A stretch of 64,000 nucleotides of DNA from Rosettibacter sp964572725 (GCA_964572725.1 CAZNFW010000012.1:4138-68137); one strand, 5' to 3'. Counted from the stretch's first letter, positions 18,061 to 27,159 are shown. A program made the numbers and translations. Notes: generated by a model from the letters alone, not told the origin.

Positions 18061-18882
18061 TTATTTCGAATATTTTAATGTTATACTTATTCTTCTATTG
18101 ACATAACTGAATGGATCATTGGGGTCTCTTAGACGAGTATCTGCATAACCACGAATTTCATCAATTTGTTTTTCAGAAACGCCGCCTGCTACAAGCGCAC
18201 GTTTTGCAGAATTTGCTCTATCAGCACTTAATTCAAAATTTGTATAACCGGTTCCATCATTACGATATTGACGAGAATCTGTATGACCTTCAATAATAAT
18301 TTTATTTTTCAATTTAGAAATTTCAGAACCGATTTTAAGAAGCAATTTTCTTGCTTCGGGATTTAGTTCTGCAGTGCCTATTTCAAAAAATATATCATTG
18401 GCAGAATCAATTAATTCAATTCTTAAACCCTCTTTTACAATTTCAATTTTTACCTGGTCAGATAATTTCATTAGTTCCGTATCTTTCGACAAATCTTCCT
18501 TTAATCTTTCTCCCATCTTTTCCAATTCTTGTTTTTCCATTTCTTTTTGTTTCATTTCCTCCTGAAGTTTTAAGTCAAGAAGCTGCGAAGAAGTACCATC
18601 AAACAAATTTTTACTTTTAGTAGAAAATCCAATAGGGTCTGTAAAATATGCTGCTACTGCTTGTTTAACTTCTTCACTCTGACTTAAAACCCAAAGAACA
18701 ATAAATAATGCCATCATGGCTGTTACAAAATCTGCATAAGCAACTTTCCAGGCACCGCCGTGATGTCCCCCATGACCTTTTTTAATTTTTTTAATTATTG
18801 GAGGTTCATCAAAATGAACTTCTTGAGGTGGAGATGTTTCTTCTTTTTTTGTTGTTGGTCTTTTATTTGCAACTTCTGCCAT
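18061..18882 (-). CDS. motB: Flagellar stator protein MotB (first set)
   Basis: 273 residues. The cytoplasmic N-terminus ends in a His/Gly/Lys stretch before one TM helix (about 45-66) carrying the ion-binding Asp51 (AWKVAYADFVTAMMALF). A plug and linker (about 75-150) and an OmpA-like peptidoglycan-binding domain (about 155-270, with IIEGHTDSRQY and SADRANSAKRAL) follow. The TM resembles the proton-type MotB of proteobacteria. It overlaps motA1 by 1 nt (stop/start TAATG) in the canonical motA-motB order. A second motAB pair is in the same operon. Confidence 0.95.
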   Translation of the reverse strand: MAEVANKRPTTKKEETSPPQEVHFDEPPIIKKIKKGHGGHHGGAWKVAYADFVTAMMALFIVLWVLSQSEEVKQAVAAYFTDPIGFSTKSKNLFDGTSSQLLDLKLQEEMKQKEMEKQELEKMGERLKEDLSKDTELMKLSDQVKIEIVKEGLRIELIDSANDIFFEIGTAELNPEARKLLLKIGSEISKLKNKIIIEGHTDSRQYRNDGTGYTNFELSADRANSAKRALVAGGVSEKQIDEIRGYADTRLRDPNDPFSYVNRRISITLKYSK

Positions 18883-19736
18883 TACTTCTTACCCCGCAAA
18901 GCATTTTCTAATTCTTGGAATGTTGGTCTATGGTCAGAGAAAATTGTTCTTCTTGCCATTTCAGCTGCTACAAAAGGCGGATTTCCTTTTACATATGCTA
19001 AGATGAAATTTTTAATTATTATTAAATCCTGTACTCTATCTGCTGTAAGATGATGTAGATTTGCTGAAATAGGGTTAACAAAACCATAACTTAATAACAC
19101 ACCTAAAAATGTACCAACTAATGCAGCTGCAACATGATGACCTACTGCTTCTGCACCTTCGTTTATTGAAGACATTGTTATTATAACACCCAATACTGCA
19201 GCTACAATACCTAAACCTGGTAGAGAATCACCAACTCTGCCTATAGTCTCTGATACTGGTTTATATTCATTTTCATAAGTTTCAATTTCTGCATCCATCA
19301 TGTTTTCTAATTCATGAGGTGGCACCGACCCTGCAAGCATTACTTTCATTGTATCACAGAAGAAATTTTTTAGAACTTCATCTTCCATAAATTTTTTACT
19401 CTTAGAAAGAATATCACTTTTCTCCGGGGTCTCAATGTGTTTTTCAATTGCTAATAAACCTTCCCGCTGAGCAGTTAAAAATAATGTGCTGAATGCTTTT
19501 AACATATCAATATAATCTTCTTTTGAAGAATTATGACCTTTAAATAACAATGGGAGTTGTGATACAATTTTCTTTAATAATACAGGTGGTGAAGAAATTA
19601 ATATACTTCCAATTGCAGCTCCACCTATTACAATAAATTCTGAAATTTGAATAAGCAGTACTAAATTTCCACCTGCTATGAGGAAACCTAAAACAACTGA
19701 AGCAAATACTACAGCAATACCGATTATAACAAACAT
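18882..19736 (-). CDS. motA: Flagellar stator protein MotA (first set)
   Basis: 284 residues with four TM helices (about 2-20, 31-50, 168-190, 200-222) and a cytoplasmic loop that holds the AQREGLLAIEKHIE signature. TM3 includes DSLPGLGIVAAVLGVI with the conserved Pro. With MotB1 it forms the inner-membrane ion channel whose loop drives FliG. It lies 9 nt after the REC/HPt gene. Length is typical for the 280-residue MotA group, longer than MotA2 in this window. Confidence 0.95.
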   Translation of the reverse strand: MFVIIGIAVVFASVVLGFLIAGGNLVLLIQISEFIVIGGAAIGSILISSPPVLLKKIVSQLPLLFKGHNSSKEDYIDMLKAFSTLFLTAQREGLLAIEKHIETPEKSDILSKSKKFMEDEVLKNFFCDTMKVMLAGSVPPHELENMMDAEIETYENEYKPVSETIGRVGDSLPGLGIVAAVLGVIITMSSINEGAEAVGHHVAAALVGTFLGVLLSYGFVNPISANLHHLTADRVQDLIIIKNFILAYVKGNPPFVAAEMARRTIFSDHRPTFQELENALRGKK

Positions 19737-19745
19737 TATAATCCC

Positions 19746-20474
19746 CTATTTTGAGTTCAATATTTCTATTACTTCTATTTCGTGAATTAAATCTTGATAT
19801 TTACTGTAAACTTCAATCCAATCAATATTTTCTTCTTTCAATAATTCTTCAATTGAATTACAAATATTCGATATAATATTAAATCCAAGCGTTCCACTTG
19901 AACCTTTTAATTCATGAGCAACAGTTTTTAATAAATTTATATTTTTTGTATTCAGTGATTCTTCAAAAATCTTAAGTTTTTGCGGCACATTAGCAAGGAA
20001 AAATTTTTTCATGCTTTCTAAAATTTCTTTCTTCGTAGAATCACTTAAAGATTTTTCTTTTTTAATATTCATNNNNNNNNNNAAAAAGTTATTCCCCAGA
20101 GCATCTCTAATTCCTTTTAAAAGAACTCTTTTACTCAAAGGTTTAGAAATTACATGAACAGCACCAGCTTCGACTGCTGCAATTACATTTTTTTTATCAG
20201 TATGTCCACTTACAACTATCACAGGAATATTTTTCAAATCATCAAGTATTTTTATAATTTTTAACATTCTTAAGCCATCAAGATTTGGCATCATTATGTC
20301 AACAAAAATAAGTTTGGGTTTATATTCAATTGCTTTTTGAATACCTTCAAGGCCATCGCTGCAGGTTATTACTTCAATATCATAATCAGACAAAAAACTT
20401 TTAAACAGTGACTGAATCACCTCAGAGTCATCAATTACAAGAAATCTAACCTTGTCATCAAAAGCTATTGGCAT
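19746..20474 (-). CDS. REC domain and HPt domain gene(s), interrupted by an assembly gap
   Basis: The frame reads through ten N bases (20073-20082). Before the gap (20474-20083) is a complete REC domain: IDDSE near 14-18, phosphoacceptor D59 (IFVDIMMPNLDG) and VISKP with the Lys. After the gap, beginning exactly with ATG at 20072, are about 108 residues with a HPt motif VAHELKGSSGTLGF containing the phosphorylatable His. It may be one REC-HPt protein or two adjacent genes; the gap may hide a longer stretch, so the fusion cannot be claimed. Both domains would serve the phosphorelay with the PAS kinase downstream. It begins 2 nt after csrA. Confidence 0.75.
   Translation of the reverse strand: MPIAFDDKVRFLVIDDSEVIQSLFKSFLSDYDIEVITCSDGLEGIQKAIEYKPKLIFVDIMMPNLDGLRMLKIIKILDDLKNIPVIVVSGHTDKKNVIAAVEAGAVHVISKPLSKRVLLKGIRDALGNNFXXXXMNIKKEKSLSDSTKKEILESMKKFFLANVPQKLKIFEESLNTKNINLLKTVAHELKGSSGTLGFNIISNICNSIEELLKEENIDWIEVYSKYQDLIHEIEVIEILNSK
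20073..20082. other. Assembly gap (10 N)
   Basis: Ten N bases, probably a placeholder of unknown true length, between the REC and HPt parts of the gene at 19746-20474. Confidence 0.98.
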
Positions 20475-20476
20475 TA

Positions 20477-20710
20477 TTATACCTTTTTAATTTTATACTT
20501 CGACAAATCAACTTTTTCTGCAGAACTTGATTGTGATGCTTCTTTAGAATATTGAATGACTTTTTCATAAACTTCACTACGATAAATTTGAATAGAATCC
20601 GGTGCAGTAATTCCAATTTTTACCTGGTTCTCTGATATTGATAATATTTTTATTGTAATATCGGAACCGATTTTTATTTCTTCATCAATTTTTCTTGATA
20701 ATATAAGCAT
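20477..20710 (-). CDS. csrA: Translational regulator CsrA
   Basis: 77 residues. The beta-barrel core MLILSRKIDEEIKIG, VKIGITAPDSI and IYRSEVYEKV is canonical, including Arg6 and Arg44, which contact the GGA motif in RNA. A 25-residue tail beyond the core (Ser/Lys-rich) is longer than in short CsrA proteins. It follows fliW by 3 nt, the arrangement in which FliW binds CsrA and relieves repression of flagellin once flagellin is exported. The expected target, the fliC leader, is at 1196-1273. Confidence 0.97.
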   Translation of the reverse strand: MLILSRKIDEEIKIGSDITIKILSISENQVKIGITAPDSIQIYRSEVYEKVIQYSKEASQSSSAEKVDLSKYKIKKV

Positions 20711-20713
20711 ACT

Positions 20714-21094
20714 TTACTCTGTAAATAAATTGTAATAAAGAGAATATTTTTCGTTATCTAAAATTTTTTGAAAACCTGTTTTATTATCCTGATTAATATA
20801 AACAGGTGCTTTTAAATTAATTGTAATCTTGAGCGGGTCAGGATTAAGAATTACAATCCCAAATGCTTCATGATTTTCTTCCTGAGGATAGTTTTCATCA
20901 ATCAATCTCAAACCAAACAATGGGAAAGCTATCTCAGGTTTTTCAACTGAATTAAGCCAGTAAAAAATATTTTCTTCCGGTTTAATGAAGACAAATTTTT
21001 TAAGTTCTTCAAAACCGATTAAGCCATTTTCGAACGTGATGACAAGGTCATCAGGGAATTCGATTTCACCAAATTGTTTTGTTACTATTTTCAT
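20714..21094 (-). CDS. fliW: Flagellar assembly factor FliW
   Basis: 126 residues from ATG at 21094; GTG at 21103, overlapping the motB2 stop, is possible. FliW features: FGEIEFPDDLVITFENGLIGF at the N-terminus (about 8-28), AFPLFGLRLI, and LNPDPLKITINLKAPVYIN near the end. FliW binds flagellin and CsrA, coupling flagellin supply to translation. The pairing with csrA is standard. A FliA-like promoter match (21203-21229) lies about 100 bp upstream inside motB2 and might allow separate expression. Confidence 0.95.
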   Translation of the reverse strand: MKIVTKQFGEIEFPDDLVITFENGLIGFEELKKFVFIKPEENIFYWLNSVEKPEIAFPLFGLRLIDENYPQEENHEAFGIVILNPDPLKITINLKAPVYINQDNKTGFQKILDNEKYSLYYNLFTE

Positions 21095-21099
21095 GTTAC

Positions 21100-21906
21100 T
21101 CACTTTAATATTACTATGTCTACTCTTCTATTTAATGCCCTTGTTTCCGGCAAATCATTGGATGCAATAGGTTTATATTCAGAATATCCAACAATTGATA
21201 CTTTATCGGGCGACAAATTTTCATTTTTAATTAAGTAATATGCAGTAGTTAATGCTCTATCAACTGATAAATGCCAGTTCGATGGATATTGCGGTGTATT
21301 AATTGGAATATTATCAGTATGTCCTTCAATTCGAATATCATTGGGTAAATTTTTTAATACCTGCGCAAGTCTTTTCAAAACTAATTTCGAATTTTCACTT
21401 AAAGTTGCTTTGCCAGGCGAAAACAATATATCATCAAGAATATGAATCGTAACACCTCTCTCATTCTGTTCAAGTCTAATCGAATTATTGTAATTATACA
21501 TAGCAATTAATTTAGTTAAATCTTCTGCCAATTTATCCTTTGGAGTTGGAATAACTTTTTCTCCATTAATAACAGAAAACCTGGATTCACTTCCAAAAAT
21601 ATTTCCTAAAGCAGCTACAACACTTTTATATTTTCCACTGTCAATACTCGACATGGCATATAAAATTATAAATAATCCAAGCAGCAATGTAATTAAATCT
21701 GCATAGGTAATAAGATACCTATCTTTATCACTTTCTTCGCGGAAGAGAGTTTCTTCTGAATCTAAGCGCTCTTTCTTTCCAATTGTTCGTTTTGTGGAAG
21801 CATGCCCACCAAACGAGCCTTCATTATAGACGGGATTTCTCCACTTAGAAGTGTTATCACTCCCTCCAGCGATATTTCCATCATATGTTTTTCTTCGAGG
21901 TGACAT
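21100..21906 (-). CDS. motB: Flagellar stator protein MotB (second set)
   Basis: 268 residues. One TM helix (about 64-86) carries Asp70 (YLITYADLITLLLGLF), followed by a linker and an OmpA-like domain (about 150-266, RIEGHTDNIPINTP and SVDRALTTAYYL). The cytoplasmic N-terminus is about 62 residues, polar and Gly/Ser/Lys-rich, twice the usual length. The ATG at 21906 (AGGAG 13 nt upstream) lies 145 nt inside motA2, and no ATG, GTG or TTG start exists nearer the TM, so the long overlap seems real. It resembles PomB/MotS-type B subunits, but the ion used cannot be read with certainty. Confidence 0.92.
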   Translation of the reverse strand: MSPRRKTYDGNIAGGSDNTSKWRNPVYNEGSFGGHASTKRTIGKKERLDSEETLFREESDKDRYLITYADLITLLLGLFIILYAMSSIDSGKYKSVVAALGNIFGSESRFSVINGEKVIPTPKDKLAEDLTKLIAMYNYNNSIRLEQNERGVTIHILDDILFSPGKATLSENSKLVLKRLAQVLKNLPNDIRIEGHTDNIPINTPQYPSNWHLSVDRALTTAYYLIKNENLSPDKVSIVGYSEYKPIASNDLPETRALNRRVDIVILK

Positions 21907-22538
21907 TTTTTTAATCTATCTCCTATCGGCAGCCAGATAATATTTGCTGTAAAAATTCCCCATAAAGTTGCTATAAATGCAGAAGCAATATTTCTTATTA
22001 ATGAATTCGGGTCTGCTCCTGCATTTGCCAAAGTCATTATTAAACCCATCACGGTTCCAATAATTCCCATTGTTGGAGCATAACCACCCATTTTTGTAAA
22101 GATAAAAATATTAGAACTATGCCGCTCCTGCATTGCTCTTATTTCAAGTTGAGCTAAATTATAAAGAGATTCCGGATCAAGTCCATCAATTGCATATTTT
22201 GTCATCTTTTGCGGAAATTTATATGGGAACTTATGTAAATCTTTTTCAATTGCTAATAATCCTTCTCTTCTTGCTTTAATTGAAAGCTCAATAAAAGTAT
22301 CCACAACTTTTTTAGTATCATAATGCGGGGGAAAGTAGGCTAATTTTATTAATGAAAACATCTTCTTAAAATTATCAAGACCAAAACCAATTATAATTGC
22401 AGAGAATGTGCCACCAATTACTATTAACAATGAAGAAAAGATAAATAAAGCTCTTATCGAACCACCTTCGAGTATGAAAGCACCAAAAATTGAAAATATG
22501 CCTAAAGCTAAACCTAATAGTGAACCTGATTTTTTCAT
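21762..22538 (-). CDS. motA: Flagellar stator protein MotA (second set)
   Basis: 258 residues from ATG at 22538, whose A is also the last base of the flgL stop (GTG at 22541 is the alternative). Four TM helices (about 7-27, 32-52, 150-170, 183-205); signature KARREGLLAIEKDL, and MGGYAPTMGIIGTVMGLI in TM3. It is of the shorter PomA/MotA type, clearly different from MotA1. Its last 48 codons overlap motB2 in another frame. With MotB2 it forms an alternative stator, so the motor may exchange stators. Confidence 0.95.
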   Translation of the reverse strand: MKKSGSLLGLALGIFSIFGAFILEGGSIRALFIFSSLLIVIGGTFSAIIIGFGLDNFKKMFSLIKLAYFPPHYDTKKVVDTFIELSIKARREGLLAIEKDLHKFPYKFPQKMTKYAIDGLDPESLYNLAQLEIRAMQERHSSNIFIFTKMGGYAPTMGIIGTVMGLIMTLANAGADPNSLIRNIASAFIATLWGIFTANIIWLPIGDRLKKCHLEEKHMMEISLEGVITLLSGEIPSIMKARLVGMLPQNEQLERKSA

Positions 22539-23413
22539 CACATATAATCCAAAATTGATTTTGGTAAAATAGATGCAGCTAATTTATATGAAAGCTGCAG
22601 TAAATAATCCTGATATTGTAAATCAATTGCTAATTGAGCCGGATCAACTTCTTTTCTTTTAGATAATAATTCTTGATAATCCTGTAATTGCTTTGATAAA
22701 ATTTCATTTATGTCATCAAGACGATTATATTTTTCACCGGTTAATGATTGAATAGATAGAATTTCTTTATAAGCTGCATTCAATCTATCTTTCAAAGTCT
22801 GGTCGGGCACATTACCTGAATCAAGCGAGTCAATTATATCATTAATAGTATCAAGCAAATCTGAATTTACTATTCTATCTCCTGTTACATTAATTGTATC
22901 TTTTATGTTATTTGCAATTTGAACTTTTATTTCTCCACTTAAATCCAATGAATTTGTTACAACTTTTCCATTCGAGTCAATAGACCATGGTTCAGCTGTA
23001 TAATTTGTCCCGCCAAATATATACATGTCATTATATTTTGTATTCAAATTTTGAACTATAGCCTGCAGTGAAGCTCTTACAGATTGAGCAACCGTTTTAA
23101 AATTTGTGTTAAGTGGATTTGTAATATTGACAGCTTGAGTTATAATTTTTTGAACTTCATTACCAATATTTTCCAGCGAATTAATTGTAGTGTTTACAAA
23201 TTCCTTGGCATAATCAATATTTTTTTGAAATGTTTCTATCTTGCGAATTTGTGAATCAATCTTAATGATTTCCAAAGAATCAAATAAGTCGTCACTCAGC
23301 TTTTCTATTTTGCTGTTAGTAATAAGCTGATTCTGAATTTTAGCTTTTCTTTCATTAATCAGATTTTGATTATAAATATATTTCTGGCTCAATATGTTAT
23401 CAGAGATTCTCAT
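22538..23413 (-). CDS. flgL: Hook-filament junction protein FlgL
   Basis: 291 residues. The N-terminus MRISDNILSQKYIYNQNLI and helical D0/D1 regions resemble flagellin; MYIFGGTNYTAEPW (about 128-141) matches the FlgL motif YLFGG-N. It joins hook to filament with FlgK. It follows flgK by 3 nt and overlaps motA2 by 1 nt. Confidence 0.95.
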   Translation of the reverse strand: MRISDNILSQKYIYNQNLINERKAKIQNQLITNSKIEKLSDDLFDSLEIIKIDSQIRKIETFQKNIDYAKEFVNTTINSLENIGNEVQKIITQAVNITNPLNTNFKTVAQSVRASLQAIVQNLNTKYNDMYIFGGTNYTAEPWSIDSNGKVVTNSLDLSGEIKVQIANNIKDTINVTGDRIVNSDLLDTINDIIDSLDSGNVPDQTLKDRLNAAYKEILSIQSLTGEKYNRLDDINEILSKQLQDYQELLSKRKEVDPAQLAIDLQYQDYLLQLSYKLAASILPKSILDYM

Positions 23414-23416
23414 TTA

Positions 23417-24808
23417 TTATACCATTTCAATTAATGTTTTTAACATTTCATCCGAAGCTCTTATTAATCTTGCAGCAGCTTCGTAAACTCTTTGAAATCG
23501 AATTACATTTGTCATTTCTTCATCAATTGAAACACCTGAGTAAGAAGATTTTTGTAAATTCAGTTGCTGCATTACCATTTGAGTAGTTTCAATTCTGCTG
23601 TCGCTAGTTGTTTTTTCTAAACCAAAATCATTTAGAATTGCTGAATAAGCTTCAAGAATTGTTTTGTCGCCAAATTCGGGGAATTTCTGTTCAGCCAATC
23701 TTGCGATACTATTGGCAATATCTCCGTTTCCATCATTTCCTGCAGCACTTGAAGCAGCAATATTTCTGGGATTATTAAGAATATCAGGATTAATCTGAAT
23801 TTTACCATTGACAAAAGAATCAACAATAGCTCCATTGCTCCATGTACCAAAGAATGGAATATTAGTAAATGAATTTCCACTCTGAACAAGAGAGTAACCC
23901 TGAGTATGTAAATCATTTACTTTTTGAATAAAAGTGTTTGCAAGATTTTCTAAATCAGCTTTGTATTTTGGAATTTTATTTGAGTATAAATCTGCAATTG
24001 CATTAAGTTCTCCACTGTTAAGGACAACAGAAGTTGTAGTGTCAGTTTTAGGAACAACTTTCATTTTCCCATTCTCGAGTCGAACTTCAAATTCATTATA
24101 AACATTTTTATCAGCTGCATGAATTCCACCAATACTTACAGAAACAGTCCCATACTCATTTTGCTGCACAGTAATATTAGCGAGCTCACTCAATTTAATT
24201 AGCAATGCATCACGTCTGTCCATTAATTCACTTGCTTTAATTCCAACAGCTTCGTTTTCATAAATTTTCCTGTTGAGGTCATAAATTTCTTTCAAATAAG
24301 AATTCATCTGGTTTACTTTATCAACTGCATCTCTTTGAAGCAGATAATGAACAGAAGAAATGCTGTCATAAACATCCTTAAATCTTTCACTTAATCTTTG
24401 AGCTTTTTCAATAATTTGTGACCTTAATTGAATGGAAGTTGGATTTGTAGTCAATTGGTCCCAAGAATTAAAAAAATCATTAAAGTAAGAAGACAAACCA
24501 TAGTCAGTAGGTTCTGCTAAAATAGTTTCAATTTGTTGAAGCAATTCTGAACGTTTATTAGCGTCGGAATATGCTGATTGAAATTGTCGAATTTGATTTT
24601 CTATTAAATCATTTTTAACTCTAACCACATCCTGAATTTTAACACCCATTCCCATACCAGCTTGAGTTTGTTCTGTACCAAAAACAACTTTTTGCCTTGT
24701 GTAATCAGTACTGCCCGCATTAGAAATATTTTGTGAAGTAACATCCAGAGCACGCTGGTATGTTGCCATTGTTCTAACAGATATGTCAAAAATTCTTCCG
24801 ATGCCCAT
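23417..24808 (-). CDS. flgK: Hook-filament junction protein FlgK (HAP1)
   Basis: 463 residues. Rod/hook family N-terminus (FDISVRTMATYQRALDVTSQNISNAGS), FlgK helical domain, and a canonical C-terminus (GVSIDEEMTNVIRFQRVYEA with the AAARLI helix). It is near the short end of the family, with a reduced central domain. It lies between flgN, its export chaperone, and flgL. Confidence 0.96.
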   Translation of the reverse strand: MGIGRIFDISVRTMATYQRALDVTSQNISNAGSTDYTRQKVVFGTEQTQAGMGMGVKIQDVVRVKNDLIENQIRQFQSAYSDANKRSELLQQIETILAEPTDYGLSSYFNDFFNSWDQLTTNPTSIQLRSQIIEKAQRLSERFKDVYDSISSVHYLLQRDAVDKVNQMNSYLKEIYDLNRKIYENEAVGIKASELMDRRDALLIKLSELANITVQQNEYGTVSVSIGGIHAADKNVYNEFEVRLENGKMKVVPKTDTTTSVVLNSGELNAIADLYSNKIPKYKADLENLANTFIQKVNDLHTQGYSLVQSGNSFTNIPFFGTWSNGAIVDSFVNGKIQINPDILNNPRNIAASSAAGNDGNGDIANSIARLAEQKFPEFGDKTILEAYSAILNDFGLEKTTSDSRIETTQMVMQQLNLQKSSYSGVSIDEEMTNVIRFQRVYEAAARLIRASDEMLKTLIEMV

Positions 24809-24810
24809 TA

Positions 24811-25254
24811 CTAAACTCTTTTATTAATAATGTTGTTTTCACCTTTGCCGAAAACAGTAAAAATTGTATCACGAATAATACTTCTTGATACATTAACCAG
24901 AACAGTTATATGAGAATTTAGTTTAATAATTTCAGCAGCTTTGATTTTTATTGCATCTCTTTTTTCTCTAATCTTATCAAAATGATGATTCGGCATAGAG
25001 TTAATTAATTCTTCAACTGAACCAGTTTTTAATTGAATTGAATTTTCTTTTGCAAATTCGAATGTCAGTTTCTTTCTTTCTTTTTCTTCCTTTGTTATTG
25101 CAGAAAGTAATTTTTGCTCATCGTCTACTGCTTTATCGAGCAGTGACATATCGTTTTTCAGCAGTGCTTCTTTTTTAATTTTCACTACTTCTAAAAGGTC
25201 ATCAAAATTTTTTTTCTGCCTTTCAATTGAATTTGTTAATTCTTCGATTTTCAT
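24811..25254 (-). CDS. flgN: FlgN-type export chaperone
   Basis: 147 residues, all helical, with a long coiled coil (about 1-60 and 70-130). Low sequence conservation is normal for FlgN; the assignment rests on size, helical make-up, fit to the FlgN pattern (LLEVVKIKKEALLKNDMSLL and EQKLLSAI) and its place directly before flgK. It would hold FlgK and FlgL for export. It overlaps flgJ by 4 nt. Confidence 0.82.
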   Translation of the reverse strand: MKIEELTNSIERQKKNFDDLLEVVKIKKEALLKNDMSLLDKAVDDEQKLLSAITKEEKERKKLTFEFAKENSIQLKTGSVEELINSMPNHHFDKIREKRDAIKIKAAEIIKLNSHITVLVNVSRSIIRDTIFTVFGKGENNIINKRV

Positions 25255-26060
25255 GATTCTCTCTCACTAAAATGATTTAAATAACTCATTACTTTTGTAA
25301 TGTAATTTTGTGTTTCCTGAAAAGGTGGAATTCCTTTATATTTTTCAACATTCTGAGGTCCGGCATTATACGCAGCCAGAGCTAATTTTAAATCACCATT
25401 ATATTGTCGAAGCATTTTAGCGAGATATTTAGTTCCTCCATAAATATTTTCTTTTGGATCAAAAATATTTTTTACACCCATTTCTGCTGCAGTTGTATCC
25501 ATTAACTGCATTAAACCCTTTGCTTTTGCAGGTGACACTGCTCTGTGATTTGCTGCTGATTCTGCTAAAATGATTGATTTAATAACATTTTTGTCAATGC
25601 CAAATTCTCTGGATGCTTCTTCAATTAAATCATCATATTTTTTTAGACGGTTCAATGATTCATTACTAGGATGAACTTTCGGAATTTCATTTTCATTTAC
25701 TTTTATGTCAATCTTATTTGACGATTTTAATTTGACCTTAAAAGCCGGGTCCATCTCTTCGCCTGTAATTTTTTTATAAAGTGCTTCTGCAATACCTAAA
25801 CTTTGACCCTGAGAAATATATGATGCCATTTCCTGTTCAAATATTACATCAAAAGTATCATTGCCATAACCTTCTTCGCCAAATAATCCATTTGTTGTTT
25901 TTGTCATCGACTGAAGAAGCATTGCTGTAAATAAGCTTTCAAATTCCTTTGCAGCTTTCGCAATTTTTTCTTTTTGATTTTTATCATAGTTGCCTTTCAT
26001 CTCCTGAATCTGGGAGATGTGCTTATTCATATCAGTTATTTTTAATGAAATCTTTTCCAT
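25251..26060 (-). CDS. flgJ: FlgJ-type rod protein fused to SLT lytic transglycosylase
   Basis: 269 residues. The N-terminal rod-binding domain (about 30-100: AKEFESLFTAMLLQSM, FDVIFEQEMASYIS) is FlgJ. The C-terminal domain (about 140-260) is a GH23 soluble lytic transglycosylase: catalytic Glu167 in IILAESAAN, GLMQLM near 182-187 and AAYNAGPQNVEKY. Enterobacterial FlgJ instead carries a GH73 glucosaminidase. The protein caps rod growth and opens peptidoglycan for the rod. It follows flgI by 1 nt. Confidence 0.93.
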   Translation of the reverse strand: MEKISLKITDMNKHISQIQEMKGNYDKNQKEKIAKAAKEFESLFTAMLLQSMTKTTNGLFGEEGYGNDTFDVIFEQEMASYISQGQSLGIAEALYKKITGEEMDPAFKVKLKSSNKIDIKVNENEIPKVHPSNESLNRLKKYDDLIEEASREFGIDKNVIKSIILAESAANHRAVSPAKAKGLMQLMDTTAAEMGVKNIFDPKENIYGGTKYLAKMLRQYNGDLKLALAAYNAGPQNVEKYKGIPPFQETQNYITKVMSYLNHFSERES

Positions 26061-26061
26061 A

Positions 26062-27159
26062 CTACATTATCACTAATTCTGCTATTAATGCTCCTGCTTC
26101 TTTTAATGCTTGAAATATTGCAATAATATCTCTTGGAGAAACTTTTAATGAATTTAATGCTGCAGCTACTTCCTGCACATTTGTTGCACCTTCAATTGCT
26201 ATAGTTCTTGTTGAATCCTGCGATACATAAGGAACAAGATTGTTGAAAACAGTAGTTGTTCCTCTTGAAAAAGCATTTGGCTGCGAAATAATTGGATAAG
26301 AACGAATTTGAATATTTAATCCGCCATGTGTTATTGTTACTGGTTGAATTCTTACATTATTGCCTGCGATTACAGTCCCAGTTCGTTCATTCAATACAAC
26401 TCTTGCAACTTCATCAACTTGAATATTTATACTTTCGAGTTCAGCAAGAAAAGAAATCAAATTATTTTGTCTGTCCTGCGGAACATTTACACGAATTTCT
26501 GCCGCATCAACAGCTTTTGCAATTTCTCCACCAAACTTTGAATTAATTGCATTGCTAATATTATTTGCTGTTGTAATATCAGGTTCTTTCAAAAATACTG
26601 AAACTTCATTGTTAGATGTTTCATTAAAATTAATTTGTTCTTTCAAAGTACCGCCGCGTGGAACTCTTCCTGCAAGTGAATGATTTTTTGAAATTCTATT
26701 TCCTGTGATTGTATTAATATCATAACCCCCAACCGAAACAGGACCCTGAGCAAAACCATACACTTTGCCGTCCATTCCAGAGAGAGGAGTCATTAATAAA
26801 GTTCCTCCCTGTAAACTTGTTGCATCTCCAAGTGAAGATACAGTAACATCAAATTCTGCCCCGGGTTTTAAATTTTTATTTAGTGATGCAGTAACCATTA
26901 CTGCAGCAACATTTTTGGTTCGAATATCATTTTGCGGAACAGTAATTCCAAATCTTTTTAACATGCTTGTTATTGATTGAATTGTAAAAGAAGAACGATA
27001 GCTGTCACCTGTTCCTGCAAGCCCTACTACTAATCCGTAACCAATAATTTGCTCTGAACCATATCCGCTTAAATATGCTACATCTTTAATTCGTTGAGCT
27101 TGTAATGGGTTATAACCAATTAATAATATTAAAACCAATGCAAATATTTTTCTTTTCAT
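26062..27159 (-). CDS. flgI: Flagellar P-ring protein FlgI
   Basis: 365 residues with a Sec signal peptide (MKRKIFALVLILLIGYNPLQAQ, cut after about 22). Conserved parts are RIKDVAYLSGYGSEQIIGYGLVVGL, NVAAVMVTASL, LTPLSG-type segments and the C-terminal LNSLKVSPRDIIAIFQALKEAGAL. It forms the periplasmic P ring around the rod and shows that the cell is diderm. Standard length. Confidence 0.97.
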   Translation of the reverse strand: MKRKIFALVLILLIGYNPLQAQRIKDVAYLSGYGSEQIIGYGLVVGLAGTGDSYRSSFTIQSITSMLKRFGITVPQNDIRTKNVAAVMVTASLNKNLKPGAEFDVTVSSLGDATSLQGGTLLMTPLSGMDGKVYGFAQGPVSVGGYDINTITGNRISKNHSLAGRVPRGGTLKEQINFNETSNNEVSVFLKEPDITTANNISNAINSKFGGEIAKAVDAAEIRVNVPQDRQNNLISFLAELESINIQVDEVARVVLNERTGTVIAGNNVRIQPVTITHGGLNIQIRSYPIISQPNAFSRGTTTVFNNLVPYVSQDSTRTIAIEGATNVQEVAAALNSLKVSPRDIIAIFQALKEAGALIAELVIM

